Under the pieces are notes generated by a model, which worked only from the letters and a program-made list of their open reading frames with translations, was not told the DNA's origin and did no database searches. Below, piece by piece: positions 9,545 to 17,842 of a stretch of 64,000 nucleotides of DNA; the first letter of the stretch is position 1, and each line of letters begins with the position of its first letter. The stretch is from AP-15 sp963785565. Its GTDB lineage: Bacteria > Pseudomonadota > Alphaproteobacteria > ATCC43930 > CGMCC-115725. The stretch spans positions 1 to 64,000 of the forward strand of contig CAWAVV010000030.1 of NCBI GenBank assembly GCA_963785565.1. The letters are read 5' to 3'. A program made the position numbers and the translations under genes.

Positions 9545-11863
9545 ATGAATGACAGCCCCGCAAAAAACACCCGAGGTGTGCCGCACAGTTCGCATTGGGG
9601 CGCGTTCTCGGCGTTCGTCGGCGATCAGGGCGTCGAAATCGTTCCCCATCCCCGCGACCGCGATCCCTCGGCTTTGCTCGGCAACATTCCGGACGCCGTT
9701 TCGCACCGCGCGCGCATTGCCAGGCCGATGATCAGGCGCGGCTGGCTGGGACGCGGTCCGGGTCCCGATCATCGGCGGGGCCGCGACGAATTGGTGCCGG
9801 TCTCATGGCCCGAAGCGCTCGACCTCGTTGCGGCGGAGCTAAGACGGGTCTACGCCGCACATGGACCGAGCGGCATATTCGGTGGATCCTATGGCTGGGC
9901 CAGCGCCGGGCGCTTCCACGACGCGCAGCACCAGATCCACCGCTTTCTGAACCTCGCCGGCGGCTATGTCCGCTCGGTCAACAGCTACAGCTCGGGTGCG
10001 GCGACGGTGATCCTGCCTCATGTGATCGGCCCGCAGGGTGCCGTGGCCGGCAACAACGTCAGCTGGGCTGAATTGGTGGCCGAGAGCGCGATAGTGCTCG
10101 CCTTTGGCGGCATGGCGCTGAAAAACAACGACGTCGGCGGCGGCGGCACAAGCCAGCACATCGCTCGCGGCCGTCTGAGGGCCGCGCGCGAACGGGGGGT
10201 CGAATTCCATCTGATCGGCCCGCTGCGCGACGATTTGCCGGCGGAGATCGAGGCGGTCTGGCATCCGATCAGGCCCGGCACCGATGTTGCGCTGATGCTA
10301 GGGCTGGCGCATACCTTGGTGACCGAGGGGCGGCACGACCGCGCCTTCCTCGGCCGCTTCTGTGTCGGCTGGGAGAAATTCGAGGCTTATCTGCTCGGCC
10401 GCGGCGACGGTCAGCCGAAAGACGCAGCCTGGGCGGCACCGATCTGCGGCCTTCCGGCGGACGAGATCGACGCGCTGGCGCGGCGGGCGGTCGGGCGCCG
10501 CACCTTGATCATCTGCTCACAATCCTTGCAGCGCGCCGAGCATGGCGAGCAGCCGGTGTGGATGGGCGTGGTGCTGGCCGCCCTGCTCGGCCAGATCGGG
10601 ATGCCGGGCGGTGGCTTTGCCTATGCGCTGGGCTCGACCTCGAACACCGGAAAGCCGCCACTGGCGGCGCCGCTGCCCGCTCTGCCGCAAGGCGGCAACA
10701 GCACCGCCGATTTCATTCCGGTGGCGCGCGTCGCCGACATGTTGCTGCATCCCAGAGAGCCGTTCGACTACAACGGCCAGCGACTGACTTATCCCGACAT
10801 AAAGCTGGTGTACTGGGTCGGCGGCAATCCGTTTCACCACCACCAGGATCTGAACCGGCTGCGCGGCGCCTTTTCCCGCCCGGACACGGTCATTGTGCAT
10901 GATTCGGCATGGACCGCGACGGCGCGCCACGCCGATATCGTATTGCCGGCGACGATCACCTTGGAGCGCGAGGATATCGGGGCCTCGGAGGGCGATCCGC
11001 TGTTGGTGGCGATGCATCGCGCGGTAGCGCCCTTTGGACAGGCGCGCGACGATTACGATATCTTCGCCGGACTGGCGCGGCGCCTGGGGATCGCCGAGGC
11101 GTTTACCGAGGGCCGCTCGGCGCGCGAGTGGCTCGAACAAATCTATGAGCCGACCCGTCGCGCGCTATTGTCGCGCGAGGTCGACGCGCCCGATTTCGAC
11201 CAGTTCTGGGAAGCGGGCGAAATCGTGTTGCCAACCTTGCCTTGGGATGGCGGCATCCTCCGCGACTTTCGCCGTAACCCCGATGCGGCGCCGTTGCCGA
11301 CGCCGAGCGGCAAGATCGAGATCGCCTCGGCGACGATCGCCGGTTTCGGCTATCCGGATTGTCCGGGACATCCTGCCTGGCTGCCGCCCGTCGAAGGCGC
11401 CGGCTCACCCGCCGCAGCGCGTTTCCCGCTCCATCTTATCGCCAACCAGCCGGCAACGCGGCTGCACAGTCAGCTCGATTTTGGCGCTGCCAGCCAGGCG
11501 TCGAAGGTCAACGGACGCGAGCCGGTGCGCATGCATCCACGAGACGCCGCGGCGCGCGGCATTAGCGACGGCGACATCGTGCGCCTCTACAACGATCGCG
11601 GCGCCTGCCTCGCCGGCGCGGTGCTGAGCAACGCGCTGCGTGAAGGTGTGGTCCAGCTGTCGACCGGAGCCTGGTACGACCCCGACGACCCGGCCGCGGA
11701 CAAGCCGCTCTGCGTGCACGGCAACCCGAACGTGCTGACATCAGACGCCGGCACTTCGCGCCTCGCGCAAGGCTGCACCGGTCAGCTCTGCCTGGTCGAG
11801 ATCGAACGCTTCGACGGCCCCCCACCCCCGATCAGGGCGTTCGATCCGCCGAGCAGTTTGTAG
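9545..11863 (+). CDS. Molybdopterin-dependent S/N-oxide reductase (BisC/TorZ-like)
   Basis: A 772-residue Mo-bisMGD enzyme of the DMSO reductase family. FGGSYGWASAGRFHDAQ and NSYSSGAATV are the cofactor-contact regions, the serine-containing segments being typical of the DMSO/TMAO/biotin sulfoxide reductase branch. Later pterin-binding segments include YWVGGNPFHHHQDLN and DIVLPATITLER. The C-terminal cap begins near SQLDFGAASQASKVNGREP and ends with DAGTSRLAQGC. There is no N-terminal Fe-S cysteine motif and no twin-arginine signal, so it should be cytoplasmic like BisC. An operon with the Asp/Glu racemase-family gene 16 bases downstream is likely. Substrate could be a sulfoxide or N-oxide; not determinable here. 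Confidence 0.9.
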   Translation: MNDSPAKNTRGVPHSSHWGAFSAFVGDQGVEIVPHPRDRDPSALLGNIPDAVSHRARIARPMIRRGWLGRGPGPDHRRGRDELVPVSWPEALDLVAAELRRVYAAHGPSGIFGGSYGWASAGRFHDAQHQIHRFLNLAGGYVRSVNSYSSGAATVILPHVIGPQGAVAGNNVSWAELVAESAIVLAFGGMALKNNDVGGGGTSQHIARGRLRAARERGVEFHLIGPLRDDLPAEIEAVWHPIRPGTDVALMLGLAHTLVTEGRHDRAFLGRFCVGWEKFEAYLLGRGDGQPKDAAWAAPICGLPADEIDALARRAVGRRTLIICSQSLQRAEHGEQPVWMGVVLAALLGQIGMPGGGFAYALGSTSNTGKPPLAAPLPALPQGGNSTADFIPVARVADMLLHPREPFDYNGQRLTYPDIKLVYWVGGNPFHHHQDLNRLRGAFSRPDTVIVHDSAWTATARHADIVLPATITLEREDIGASEGDPLLVAMHRAVAPFGQARDDYDIFAGLARRLGIAEAFTEGRSAREWLEQIYEPTRRALLSREVDAPDFDQFWEAGEIVLPTLPWDGGILRDFRRNPDAAPLPTPSGKIEIASATIAGFGYPDCPGHPAWLPPVEGAGSPAAARFPLHLIANQPATRLHSQLDFGAASQASKVNGREPVRMHPRDAAARGISDGDIVRLYNDRGACLAGAVLSNALREGVVQLSTGAWYDPDDPAADKPLCVHGNPNVLTSDAGTSRLAQGCTGQLCLVEIERFDGPPPPIRAFDPPSSL

Positions 11864-11879
11864 CGAAAGGGGGAGGGGT

Positions 11880-12596
11880 ATGACGGAGCAGATCCGGCTC
11901 GGGGTCATCGTGCCGAGCCTCAATATCGTCGTCGAAGAATGGTATCCGCGCGTTGTGCCCGATGGGGTCAGCGTCCATTTCGCCCGGATGCTGATCGGCG
12001 AAGGCAGCTCGCCGGAACGGATCATCGCGATGGATCGCGAGGACGGCGCCCGCGCGATCCGTCAACTCGCGAGTTGCCGGCCGCACGCGATCGCCTATGG
12101 CTGCACCGCGTCGAGCATCGTCCAGGGTCATGCCTTCGACGAGCGCCTGCGCGGCGAGATCCGTCATATCGCCGGGGCGCCGGCGACGACCGCGACCGAC
12201 AGCATCTTTGCCGCCTGCCGCGCGCTCGGGCTAAGGCGGGTGACCGCGATTTCGCCCTATACCGAGGCGGTCGATGCCGCCGAGCACCGTTTCTTCGCTG
12301 AAGGCGGCATCGAGACGATCGCTGGCGCCTGTCTGGGCATCACCGATGGGTTTCGCCTCGCCGAACCCGAACCCGCCGCGATCCTCGATCTGGCGCTCGG
12401 TGCGTGGGACCCGCGATCCGACGGGCTGATCGCCGTTTGCCTCAATTTCCGCTCGCACCCGATTATCGACGCGCTCGAGGCGCGGATCGGCAAGCCGGTC
12501 GTGACCTCGACCCAGGCGGTGTTGTGGCATCTGCTGCGCCTCGCCGGCGTCAAGACGCCGATTCCCGGCTTCGGCCGCCTGTTGCGCCAGCATTAG
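11880..12596 (+). CDS. Maleate isomerase / arylmalonate decarboxylase-family protein (Asp/Glu racemase superfamily)
   Basis: A 238-residue protein with the two cysteine motifs of the Asp/Glu racemase superfamily, YGCTASS near residue 73 and AVCLNFRS near residue 187. The opening LGVIVPSLNIVVEEW is typical of maleate cis-trans isomerases and arylmalonate decarboxylases. Having both cysteines points to an isomerase or racemase rather than a decarboxylase, which keeps only the second (family knowledge). A strong ribosome-binding site (GGGAGGGG) precedes the ATG, 16 bases after the molybdoenzyme stop, so the two are probably co-transcribed. This pairing suggests use of a small dicarboxylic acid, but the substrate is unknown. 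Confidence 0.85.
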   Translation: MTEQIRLGVIVPSLNIVVEEWYPRVVPDGVSVHFARMLIGEGSSPERIIAMDREDGARAIRQLASCRPHAIAYGCTASSIVQGHAFDERLRGEIRHIAGAPATTATDSIFAACRALGLRRVTAISPYTEAVDAAEHRFFAEGGIETIAGACLGITDGFRLAEPEPAAILDLALGAWDPRSDGLIAVCLNFRSHPIIDALEARIGKPVVTSTQAVLWHLLRLAGVKTPIPGFGRLLRQH

Positions 12597-12804
12597 CCCC
12601 TTTTGGCTCGCAGTCTGCGCAAGAATCCGTGCATCGAGACAGCAAGCGCGCAAATTTGACGCTAATCAGGATCCGGCGCTGACGGTGTGCTGCTAAAGGT
12701 CCTCGATGCAATGCTGCGTCGGCACTCACCTGAATTGCAGTCGTATTCAGATGAACGGCTCCCCCACCCCGGCGGTTGGGGGTAGTCAAGAAGTGCCCGC
12801 TCGA

Positions 12805-13512
12805 TCATCGTGCTCCAGAGTGGCCATGCTTCTCGGCGCGATCATAGTTGTATCTTTCGTCGCCGATACGGACAAAGCGGCCGAAACGCCAATCGAATTT
12901 CAGACAAAAGCCGCCGATATAACTGCCACCGACGAAATCCGCGTATCGAACATATCCGACAAAGAAGATATGGTGGTTGAGGCGCTCGGGATTTCCGTAG
13001 AGGGTCTGGATCGCGCTCTCCTCCCAGAGATCGGTTGCCTCGCGATACGGCAAGCGATTTGTCGCGACACATCCTGCCGGAAACGGCCGGCCCGGTTGGG
13101 TTATGGGATCAATTGCGCTTGGCACGCTTTCCCCGGCCTCGACCCGCCACGCGGTCAATCGATCGATCAAAATGGCCGGGGTTCGGCCGTGATTGACGAT
13201 TTGCCAAGTCGCGATGCCGGCAGAGAAGACAAACCCCCCTTTCGTCCGATCTCCCACCTGGATAGCCGGGTCGGTGACCTCGACGATCACATAGGGGCGC
13301 TCCAATTGCGTCAGGGCTCGCTCGGCGACCAGAGCGGATCGGCGGGCGGCATCGGACGCAATTCTGGTGAGGTCGGCTTGGCGGCGGGTGATTACGGCAA
13401 GTACGACAGTAAAAATAGCGATGAATATGGTACCCGTAGCCGCAACGGTCCCGTTGTGCTGATCGAAGAACGCGGCCGCATCCGAAATCCCGTGCCAAAG
13501 CCCACTGAGCAA
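12805..13512 (-). CDS. Hypothetical membrane-anchored protein
   Basis: A 235-residue protein with one clear transmembrane helix near residues 26-45 (TIFIAIFTVVLAVITRRQ). A short helical stretch follows (SDAARRSALVAERALTQLERP), then a soluble beta-rich domain (YVIVEVTDPAIQVGD, IVNHGRTPAILIDRLTAWRVE). This layout, one helix then a beta domain with an NHGRTPA motif, occurs in many uncharacterised alphaproteobacterial proteins. Its base composition is somewhat less GC-rich than that of its neighbours, which may hint at transfer. It stands alone, and about 200 bases separate its stop from the isomerase stop. Function unknown. Confidence 0.7.
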   Translation of the reverse strand: MLSGLWHGISDAAAFFDQHNGTVAATGTIFIAIFTVVLAVITRRQADLTRIASDAARRSALVAERALTQLERPYVIVEVTDPAIQVGDRTKGGFVFSAGIATWQIVNHGRTPAILIDRLTAWRVEAGESVPSAIDPITQPGRPFPAGCVATNRLPYREATDLWEESAIQTLYGNPERLNHHIFFVGYVRYADFVGGSYIGGFCLKFDWRFGRFVRIGDERYNYDRAEKHGHSGAR

Positions 13513-13863
13513 AGCAATTTCCTGGCTGGGTTGGGGTCTGTTGTCGCCACATTTATAGCGATCGGTTGGGGAGTTTGGCTAACTCTCATGCCTCGCCGTT
13601 GAGCCACTTCGTATCCCTGCCTAGTGGAGCAATTCTGACGGATCCTACCCAAAGCTTTGCCACACCGGCCCACGGGTCCGCGCTGCGCGCGGCCCGAGGA
13701 CAGGCTCCGGCCGGTGCCCATGGCGCCATGGACCCCGGCCTTGCGCCGGGAAGGCGGCGGAGCACGCCGTGGGTTACAAGCGTCAGGTGCCCACAACTAG
13801 TTTCCGAGAAACTCGCTCGACGCAGGCGACGATAGGAGCAGCTCGACACACGGCCGGCTAGTT
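13513..13863. other. Intergenic region with an extragenic palindromic repeat
   Basis: About 350 bases between a hypothetical membrane-protein gene and the epoxide hydrolase gene, with no convincing gene. Positions 13709-13750 hold an imperfect inverted repeat (GGCCGGTGCCCATG ... CCATGG ... CCGGC) whose core recurs at 60917-60957. The upstream stretch 13675-13700 (GGGTCCGCGCTGCGCGCGGCC) is also self-complementary. These look like dispersed extragenic repeats, not promoters. Confidence 0.6.
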
Positions 13864-15015
13864 TTAGCGCGACAGAAAATCGAGCAGCAATTCGCTGACC
13901 CTTTCAGGCTGCTCCTGTTGCACCCAATGGCCGGCGCCGTCGAGCAGGTGAGCGCCCAGCATGCGGGTGCAGGCGATGCCCTGCATGCGCTCGAAACTGC
14001 CGGGGCGCTGATAGGTTCCCCAGTCGCTCTTGCCGGCGACGAACAGCGACGGCACGTCGATCGTGCGGCCGGAAAACAGTTGTAGCTCGGACTCGTATAG
14101 CCCGGAAGTGCGCGAGCGATACCAGTTCAACCCGCCCTGAAACCCGTTCCTTTCGTATTCGGCGCTGTAGACCGAGAGTTCCTTGTCGGGCAGCCAGCGG
14201 CAGGCCGCGATCTCCGCGGCCGAGGGCATGACCGGCGCCACGGTCTCAGCCATGTTCTTGCCGAAATCCATGATGTAGTAGGTCGGCATCTTGGCCAACT
14301 CGCCGGCGCTCCAGGATTGCAGCTGGTGAGGGCGGTTACCGAGCCAATCCGCGCTCTTGTAATGAAAATAGCCGCGCATAAAAGCATGGACGTCTTGCGG
14401 GCAATGCCACATATCGTCGTTGGCCGGCCGCGTCGAATAATACCATTGATAATGCTTGCGCGGCCGGTCGAGCTTTGCCAGCGCCGCGTGGATGTCGTCG
14501 CCCGGCGCAATATCCTTCGGCGGCGCGTCGGTTGTGTCGAACGGCAATGCCGGTGGACCGGCGAACGGCGCGCTCATCAACGCGACCGAGCGGAACACGT
14601 CGGGCCGCACCAGCACGCACCATGCCGCAACCGACGCGCCGAAATCGTGGCCGACGACCGCCGCGACCGAGCGATGGCCAAATGCCGAGACCAGCCCCAG
14701 CGCATCCCGGACTGCGTTCAGAATGCGGAACGGGCGCAGGTCGCCATCGAAATCGGCGTCCCAGCCCGACGTGCGGCCATAGCCGCGCTGATCGGGTGCT
14801 ACGACGTGAAACCCGGCGGCGGCGAGCGGCGGCATCACCTTGCGCCAGGAATAGGCGATTTCCGGAAAGCCGTGCAGCATCAGCACGCAGGGTCGCCCCC
14901 GCGATTCGAACCCGGCCTCGAGCACGTGCATCCGCAAGCCGTTGATGTCGGGCACAAAGCGCGAGCGGATGCCCGCCGGTAGTGCCGCGTTGTCGAGTGG
15001 CGCCAGTTCGCTCAT
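13864..15015 (-). CDS. Alpha/beta hydrolase, epoxide hydrolase-like
   Basis: A 383-residue alpha/beta hydrolase with the epoxide hydrolase pattern: oxyanion motif LHGFPE near residue 45, nucleophile aspartate in GHDFGAS near 115, acid in GKSDWGTY and base His in GAGHWVQQEQP near the C-terminus. DQRGYGRTSG is typical of soluble epoxide hydrolases and haloalkane dehalogenases. The cap domain is longer than usual (family about 290-330 residues). Start at 15015 (MSELAPLDNA) is chosen because homology begins there; an upstream in-frame extension to 15414 reads as non-coding. Probably cytoplasmic; opens an epoxide to a diol or hydrolyses a related ester. Tail-to-tail neighbours are absent; it diverges from a lipoprotein gene. 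Confidence 0.85.
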   Translation of the reverse strand: MSELAPLDNAALPAGIRSRFVPDINGLRMHVLEAGFESRGRPCVLMLHGFPEIAYSWRKVMPPLAAAGFHVVAPDQRGYGRTSGWDADFDGDLRPFRILNAVRDALGLVSAFGHRSVAAVVGHDFGASVAAWCVLVRPDVFRSVALMSAPFAGPPALPFDTTDAPPKDIAPGDDIHAALAKLDRPRKHYQWYYSTRPANDDMWHCPQDVHAFMRGYFHYKSADWLGNRPHQLQSWSAGELAKMPTYYIMDFGKNMAETVAPVMPSAAEIAACRWLPDKELSVYSAEYERNGFQGGLNWYRSRTSGLYESELQLFSGRTIDVPSLFVAGKSDWGTYQRPGSFERMQGIACTRMLGAHLLDGAGHWVQQEQPERVSELLLDFLSR

Positions 15016-15341
15016 GCCTCGTCTCCCGTGGCCCGGCTCACCTGTGGCCAGGCTCGGCAACCGGGACCGCCGCCTCGTCGTAGCGAAGCACAGCGCCCAA
15101 ATCCACGATTTTTCGAGACGCGCGAAGCCTGCCCGATCCGGTCTCGATCGGGTGTCGCCGATGTAGCGCTCCCGCAGCCCCCGGCGAGACGGCGGAACTC
15201 GATCGCCCGCTGCCTGTTTGCGAGGTGACCGCCGGACGGGAAGGCGAGATAGGTCGTTGCCGTTGTGGGAACTAGGTGGATCGCCTTCGACCGTCGCGGA
15301 GCCGATACGCCCGAACGATGTATTTTGGAGAGGGAACCAAA
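15016..15341. other. Intergenic region between divergent genes
   Basis: About 325 bases between the divergently transcribed epoxide hydrolase and glycine-zipper lipoprotein genes. It must hold both promoters, but I cannot place them with confidence and see no gene or strong repeat. The last part has the ribosome-binding site GGAGAGGG (15328-15334) used by the lipoprotein gene. Confidence 0.4.
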
Positions 15342-15602
15342 GTGAAAAAGCGATCGATTGCGACCGGCGTGCTCGGCGCCGGCTTGGTCTTGGCGTTGGC
15401 GAGCTGCAATCCATACGACCCGGTCCAGCGTACCGTCGGCGGCGGGCTGATCGGCGCCGGCGCGGGGGCAGCGATCGGCGGCGCCGCGGCCGGCGGAGCC
15501 GGTGCGGCCACAGGCGCTGCGGTTGGCGGAGCGGTGGGCGCCGTTACCGGTTTGGCGACGACGCCGGCGCCACCGCCGCCACCGCCCGGCTATTATCGAT
15601 AA
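15342..15602 (+). CDS. Small glycine-zipper lipoprotein
   Basis: An 86-residue protein with a lipoprotein signal: MKKRS, a hydrophobic run, and lipobox LASC with the modified Cys at 22. The mature part is a long Gly/Ala series (GGGLIGAGAGAAIGG onward), the glycine-zipper pattern of outer-membrane-associated YMGG/OsmB-like proteins, followed by a proline run and GYYR. The GTG start at 15342 is chosen because GGAGAGGG stands 7 bases before it and the lipobox then falls at the usual place; ATG at 15315 would put the ribosome-binding site inside the gene. Envelope role likely, specific function unknown. Confidence 0.75.
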   Translation: MKKRSIATGVLGAGLVLALASCNPYDPVQRTVGGGLIGAGAGAAIGGAAAGGAGAATGAAVGGAVGAVTGLATTPAPPPPPPGYYR

Positions 15603-15679
15603 AGGCCGATCGCGTCGTCCGGCGGCAGGCTAAAACCGCCGGCCGCTCGTTGGCCGACAAGCCGGGACCGGTCTGCGGA

Positions 15680-16400
15680 TCAGCTCGACGGCGCGGCCTT
15701 GATCCGTTCGGCGAGACGCTTCACCGCGGCCTGCTGCGTGGATACCGATGCGCCGGCGGCGGGCGCCGAGGCCTCGATCAGCCGCGGCCTATTGGCAGGA
15801 GCTGCCGGCATCTGCGGAACGACGGCCGGATTGCTCCCGGCGCCAAACGGCGACCCGGCCGGGCAGGCGTTGCCCGACTTGCTCACTGTTACTTTGGGCG
15901 CGGCCCCGTTGCCGGGATAGGAATAGGTCATTCTCTCGCTGCAGCTGCCGACGTTCGAGGCGACCGAGGTCACAACCACGCCCGAGACCTGCCCCGGCCC
16001 GGCCATCGGCACCGCTGCCATGGCCGCTTCGATCGCCGGGTTCGGGCCGACCAGCCAAATCGGCGCGTTTGCCATCACTTGCGCGGAGGCGATCAGGCGT
16101 TCGAAAGCGGCATTGCGGTCGGCGGCAAGCTGATAAATTTCGCCCGGGGGCGGGGTCACGACATCAAACCCTTGCGCGGCCCACAATGCCGGAGTCGGCG
16201 GTCAGAACGTCGCCGGGGCCAGGCAGCATCACCAGGATGGCGGCCGGTCCGCCCGGTCCTAGCGCATACACCTGTTGCTCGCTGGCGACGCCTGCGGCGG
16301 TCGGGTAGGCCTGCGATTGCGGCCCGACGCCGCTGGCGCAACCGATCAGCGGCAGCGCGGCAAGACAGCAGAAGAGGGTCAGGGCGCTCGGCTTCGACAT
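15680..16400 (-). CDS. Putative lipoprotein with a frame break
   Basis: Starts at 16400 with a lipoprotein signal (MSKPSALTLF, lipobox LIGC, Cys21). It runs to GPGDVLTADSG, then shifts frame near 16185 and continues as LWAAQGFDVVTPPPGEIYQL to the stop at 15680, giving about 240 residues after one-base correction. The second half has PIWLVGPNPAIEAAMA, VSGVVVTSVASNVGSCSERM and a C-terminal amphipathic helix. The pattern VTPPPGE...LAAD...WLVG resembles periplasmic proteins with an alpha/beta-hydrolase-like fold, but I cannot name the family. The integrase remnant begins about 100 bases from its start on the opposite strand. Frame break is most likely an error, as in other genes here. Confidence 0.6.
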
Positions 16401-16502
16401 CAAAAATCTCCGCTGAAGATCGTTCGCAGCCTCAGAATTCGGTGCAATTCGGGCATTTTTTTGGCTTTCAGCGCACGCCGGGGATGATGCTCCTGCCGTC
16501 CT

Positions 16503-16955
16503 GAGGCCGCGCTGAAACCGACCGGCGCGCGACTCGATTTCGAGGACGGGCTGACCCGGCCGGGCACAGCCAAGAAATTCCCGCGCGTCGTGAAGATGCC
16601 CGTGGCGTTCGCAACGGCTCTTGAGAACGCGCCGGAAGGTCGGCTCGTCACGTTTCGCGGGCGGCCGGTCAGGAAGATCAACGAGGCCTGGCGCGCCATG
16701 CGCGACGCGGCAGGTCTGGACGAGGATGTGAACCCTTACTCCGTCCGCCAGCCCGTCGCGCGCTGGATGCGCCAGAACGGGTTGCCGGCCTGGGAGGTGG
16801 CGGCTCGGCTCGGTCACAAGTCCCGCGGTTACCGCGCCACGGAGCTCTACGCGGCCTTCGATCCGGCCTATTTGAGCAACGCCGTCCGCGCGCCATCGAC
16901 TCTGTATTCGATGGGTTACGCGCAGCTCCGCGCCAGTGGGCGAGCCCCTTTTTAA
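16503..16955 (+). pseudogene. Tyrosine recombinase (integrase) C-terminal remnant
   Basis: The open frame encodes the end of a phage-type integrase and has no start codon at its beginning; the N-terminal and core-binding domains are missing. Visible catalytic box: Arg in NPYSVRQPVARW, His in RLGHKS, and the nucleophile Tyr in ATELYAAFDPAYL. GARLDFEDGLT at the start matches the region just before the catalytic domain. It lies 39 bases from the 3' end of tRNA-Gly on the opposite strand, the usual position for an element integrated into a tRNA gene. Most likely the decayed edge of a former genomic island or prophage; not expected to be active. Confidence 0.75.
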
Positions 16956-16961
16956 GGGCTC
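16942..16961. terminator. Hairpin overlapping the integrase stop, possible bidirectional terminator
   Basis: GAGCCC pairs with GGGCTC around a loop containing five T (loop CTTTTTAA; the two AA and TT can also pair). It lies between the integrase remnant (+) and the tRNA-Gly gene (-), downstream of both, so it could end transcription from either side. There is no long T-run after the stem on either strand, so it is only a candidate. Confidence 0.4.
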
Positions 16962-16994
16962 CGATCATCAATCGCCTGATCTTATTTGAAAATT

Positions 16995-17069
16995 TGGAGC
17001 GGGCGAAGGGATTCGAACCCTCGACCCCAACCTTGGCAAGGTTGTGCTCTACCCCTGAGCTACGCCCGC
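16995..17069 (-). tRNA. tRNA-Gly (anticodon GCC)
   Basis: Read on the minus strand: acceptor stem GCGGGCG/CGCCCGC, D-arm GCTC...GAGC, anticodon stem CAACC/GGTTG with loop TTGCCAA (anticodon GCC), T-arm with GTTCGAAT, discriminator T and encoded CCA at 16997-16995. Length 75 with CCA. All four stems pair, so this is an intact tRNA-Gly reading GGC/GGU. The adjacent integrase fragment on its 3' side suggests it served as an integration site. Confidence 0.97.
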
Positions 17070-17200
17070 GTCGCAACCGGATCGGCCGCGTTCATCCGGC
17101 GTGCATGATAATCGGGCGCGGCAACTTTGCAAGACCTGCGTCCCAAGGTTGTCGCGCTGGGGGCTTGCCTGCGGGAACGCCGATCGGCATCGTGGCGGCC

Positions 17201-17713
17201 ATGCCTGCCGTGCCGCTCACCCCTGAACAGCTATTCAGGCGCCTCGATGCGCTTGATATCGCGCATCAGACCGTCTCCCATCCGCCCGTCTTTACAGTTG
17301 CCGAGGCTGCGGCAGTTCGCGGGCATTTGCCGGGCGGCCATTGCAAGAGCCTCTTTCTCAAAGACAAAAAGGGCGGCTTTTGGCTGGTTATCATGCTCGA
17401 AGAACGCCGCATCGATCTCAACAAGCTGGCCATCCGCCTCGTGGCGCCGCGGTTTTCATTTGGCGCCGCCGCCGACCTGGGGACGCTATTGGGCGTGCGG
17501 CCGGGCAGCGTGACGCCCTTCGCCCTCGTCAACGATGCCACGCAATGGGTCACCCCGGTGCTCGATCGTGCGATGCTCGACCACGACCCACTCAACTACC
17601 ACCCGCTGGCGAACGACCGTACCACCGCGATCGCACCGGCTGATCTGTTACGCTTTATCGCCGCCTGCGGGCACCAGCCCCGCGTCGTCGATCTGGCGGG
17701 CCTCGAACGGTAG
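17201..17713 (+). CDS. Prolyl-tRNA deacylase / YbaK-EbsC family protein
   Basis: A 170-residue stand-alone INS/YbaK-type editing domain related to ProXp-ala/PrdX, which clear mischarged aminoacyl-tRNA in trans. Motifs: HPPVFTVAEAAAV near residue 27, GGHCKSLFLKDKKGG (the conserved Lys region near 50), LNKLA, and LGVRPGSVTPFALVND near 105, the last a strong signature of the PrdX/ProXp-ala subgroup. Start ATG 17201 is preceded in frame by a GTG at 17192; either is possible. Cytoplasmic. It diverges from the tRNA-Gly gene; I see no operon partner. Confidence 0.88.
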   Translation: MPAVPLTPEQLFRRLDALDIAHQTVSHPPVFTVAEAAAVRGHLPGGHCKSLFLKDKKGGFWLVIMLEERRIDLNKLAIRLVAPRFSFGAAADLGTLLGVRPGSVTPFALVNDATQWVTPVLDRAMLDHDPLNYHPLANDRTTAIAPADLLRFIAACGHQPRVVDLAGLER

Positions 17714-17775
17714 CGGCGGACGATCGCGCCGGCGAGGGAGCGGGCGGTCTTTTGGCATGAGAGCGTAGTCGCCCC

Positions 17776-17785
17776 GGGGGGGGGG
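17776..17785 (+). repeat. Ten-G homopolymer tract
   Basis: An uninterrupted run of ten G after CCCC in the 129-base gap between the deacylase gene and the 642-residue hypothetical gene, 57 bases before the latter's ATG. Such tracts can change length by slippage and are also hard to sequence. It is the longest homopolymer I noticed in the window. Confidence 0.9.
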
Positions 17786-17842
17786 CGAGCGATGGCCCCT
17801 CGCTTGCGCCGGCGGCAGCGGGTGTAGTATCGGCTCCTCATC

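Noticed and set aside
14898..14912. GATTCGAACCC as a fragment of tRNA T-arm or attachment site copy
   Set aside because: It lies inside the epoxide hydrolase coding frame and matches no longer part of the tRNA-Gly gene.
15218..16504. A 428-codon arginine-rich open frame on the plus strand
   Set aside because: It overlaps a small lipoprotein and an antisense lipoprotein gene and has the composition of a frame shadow.
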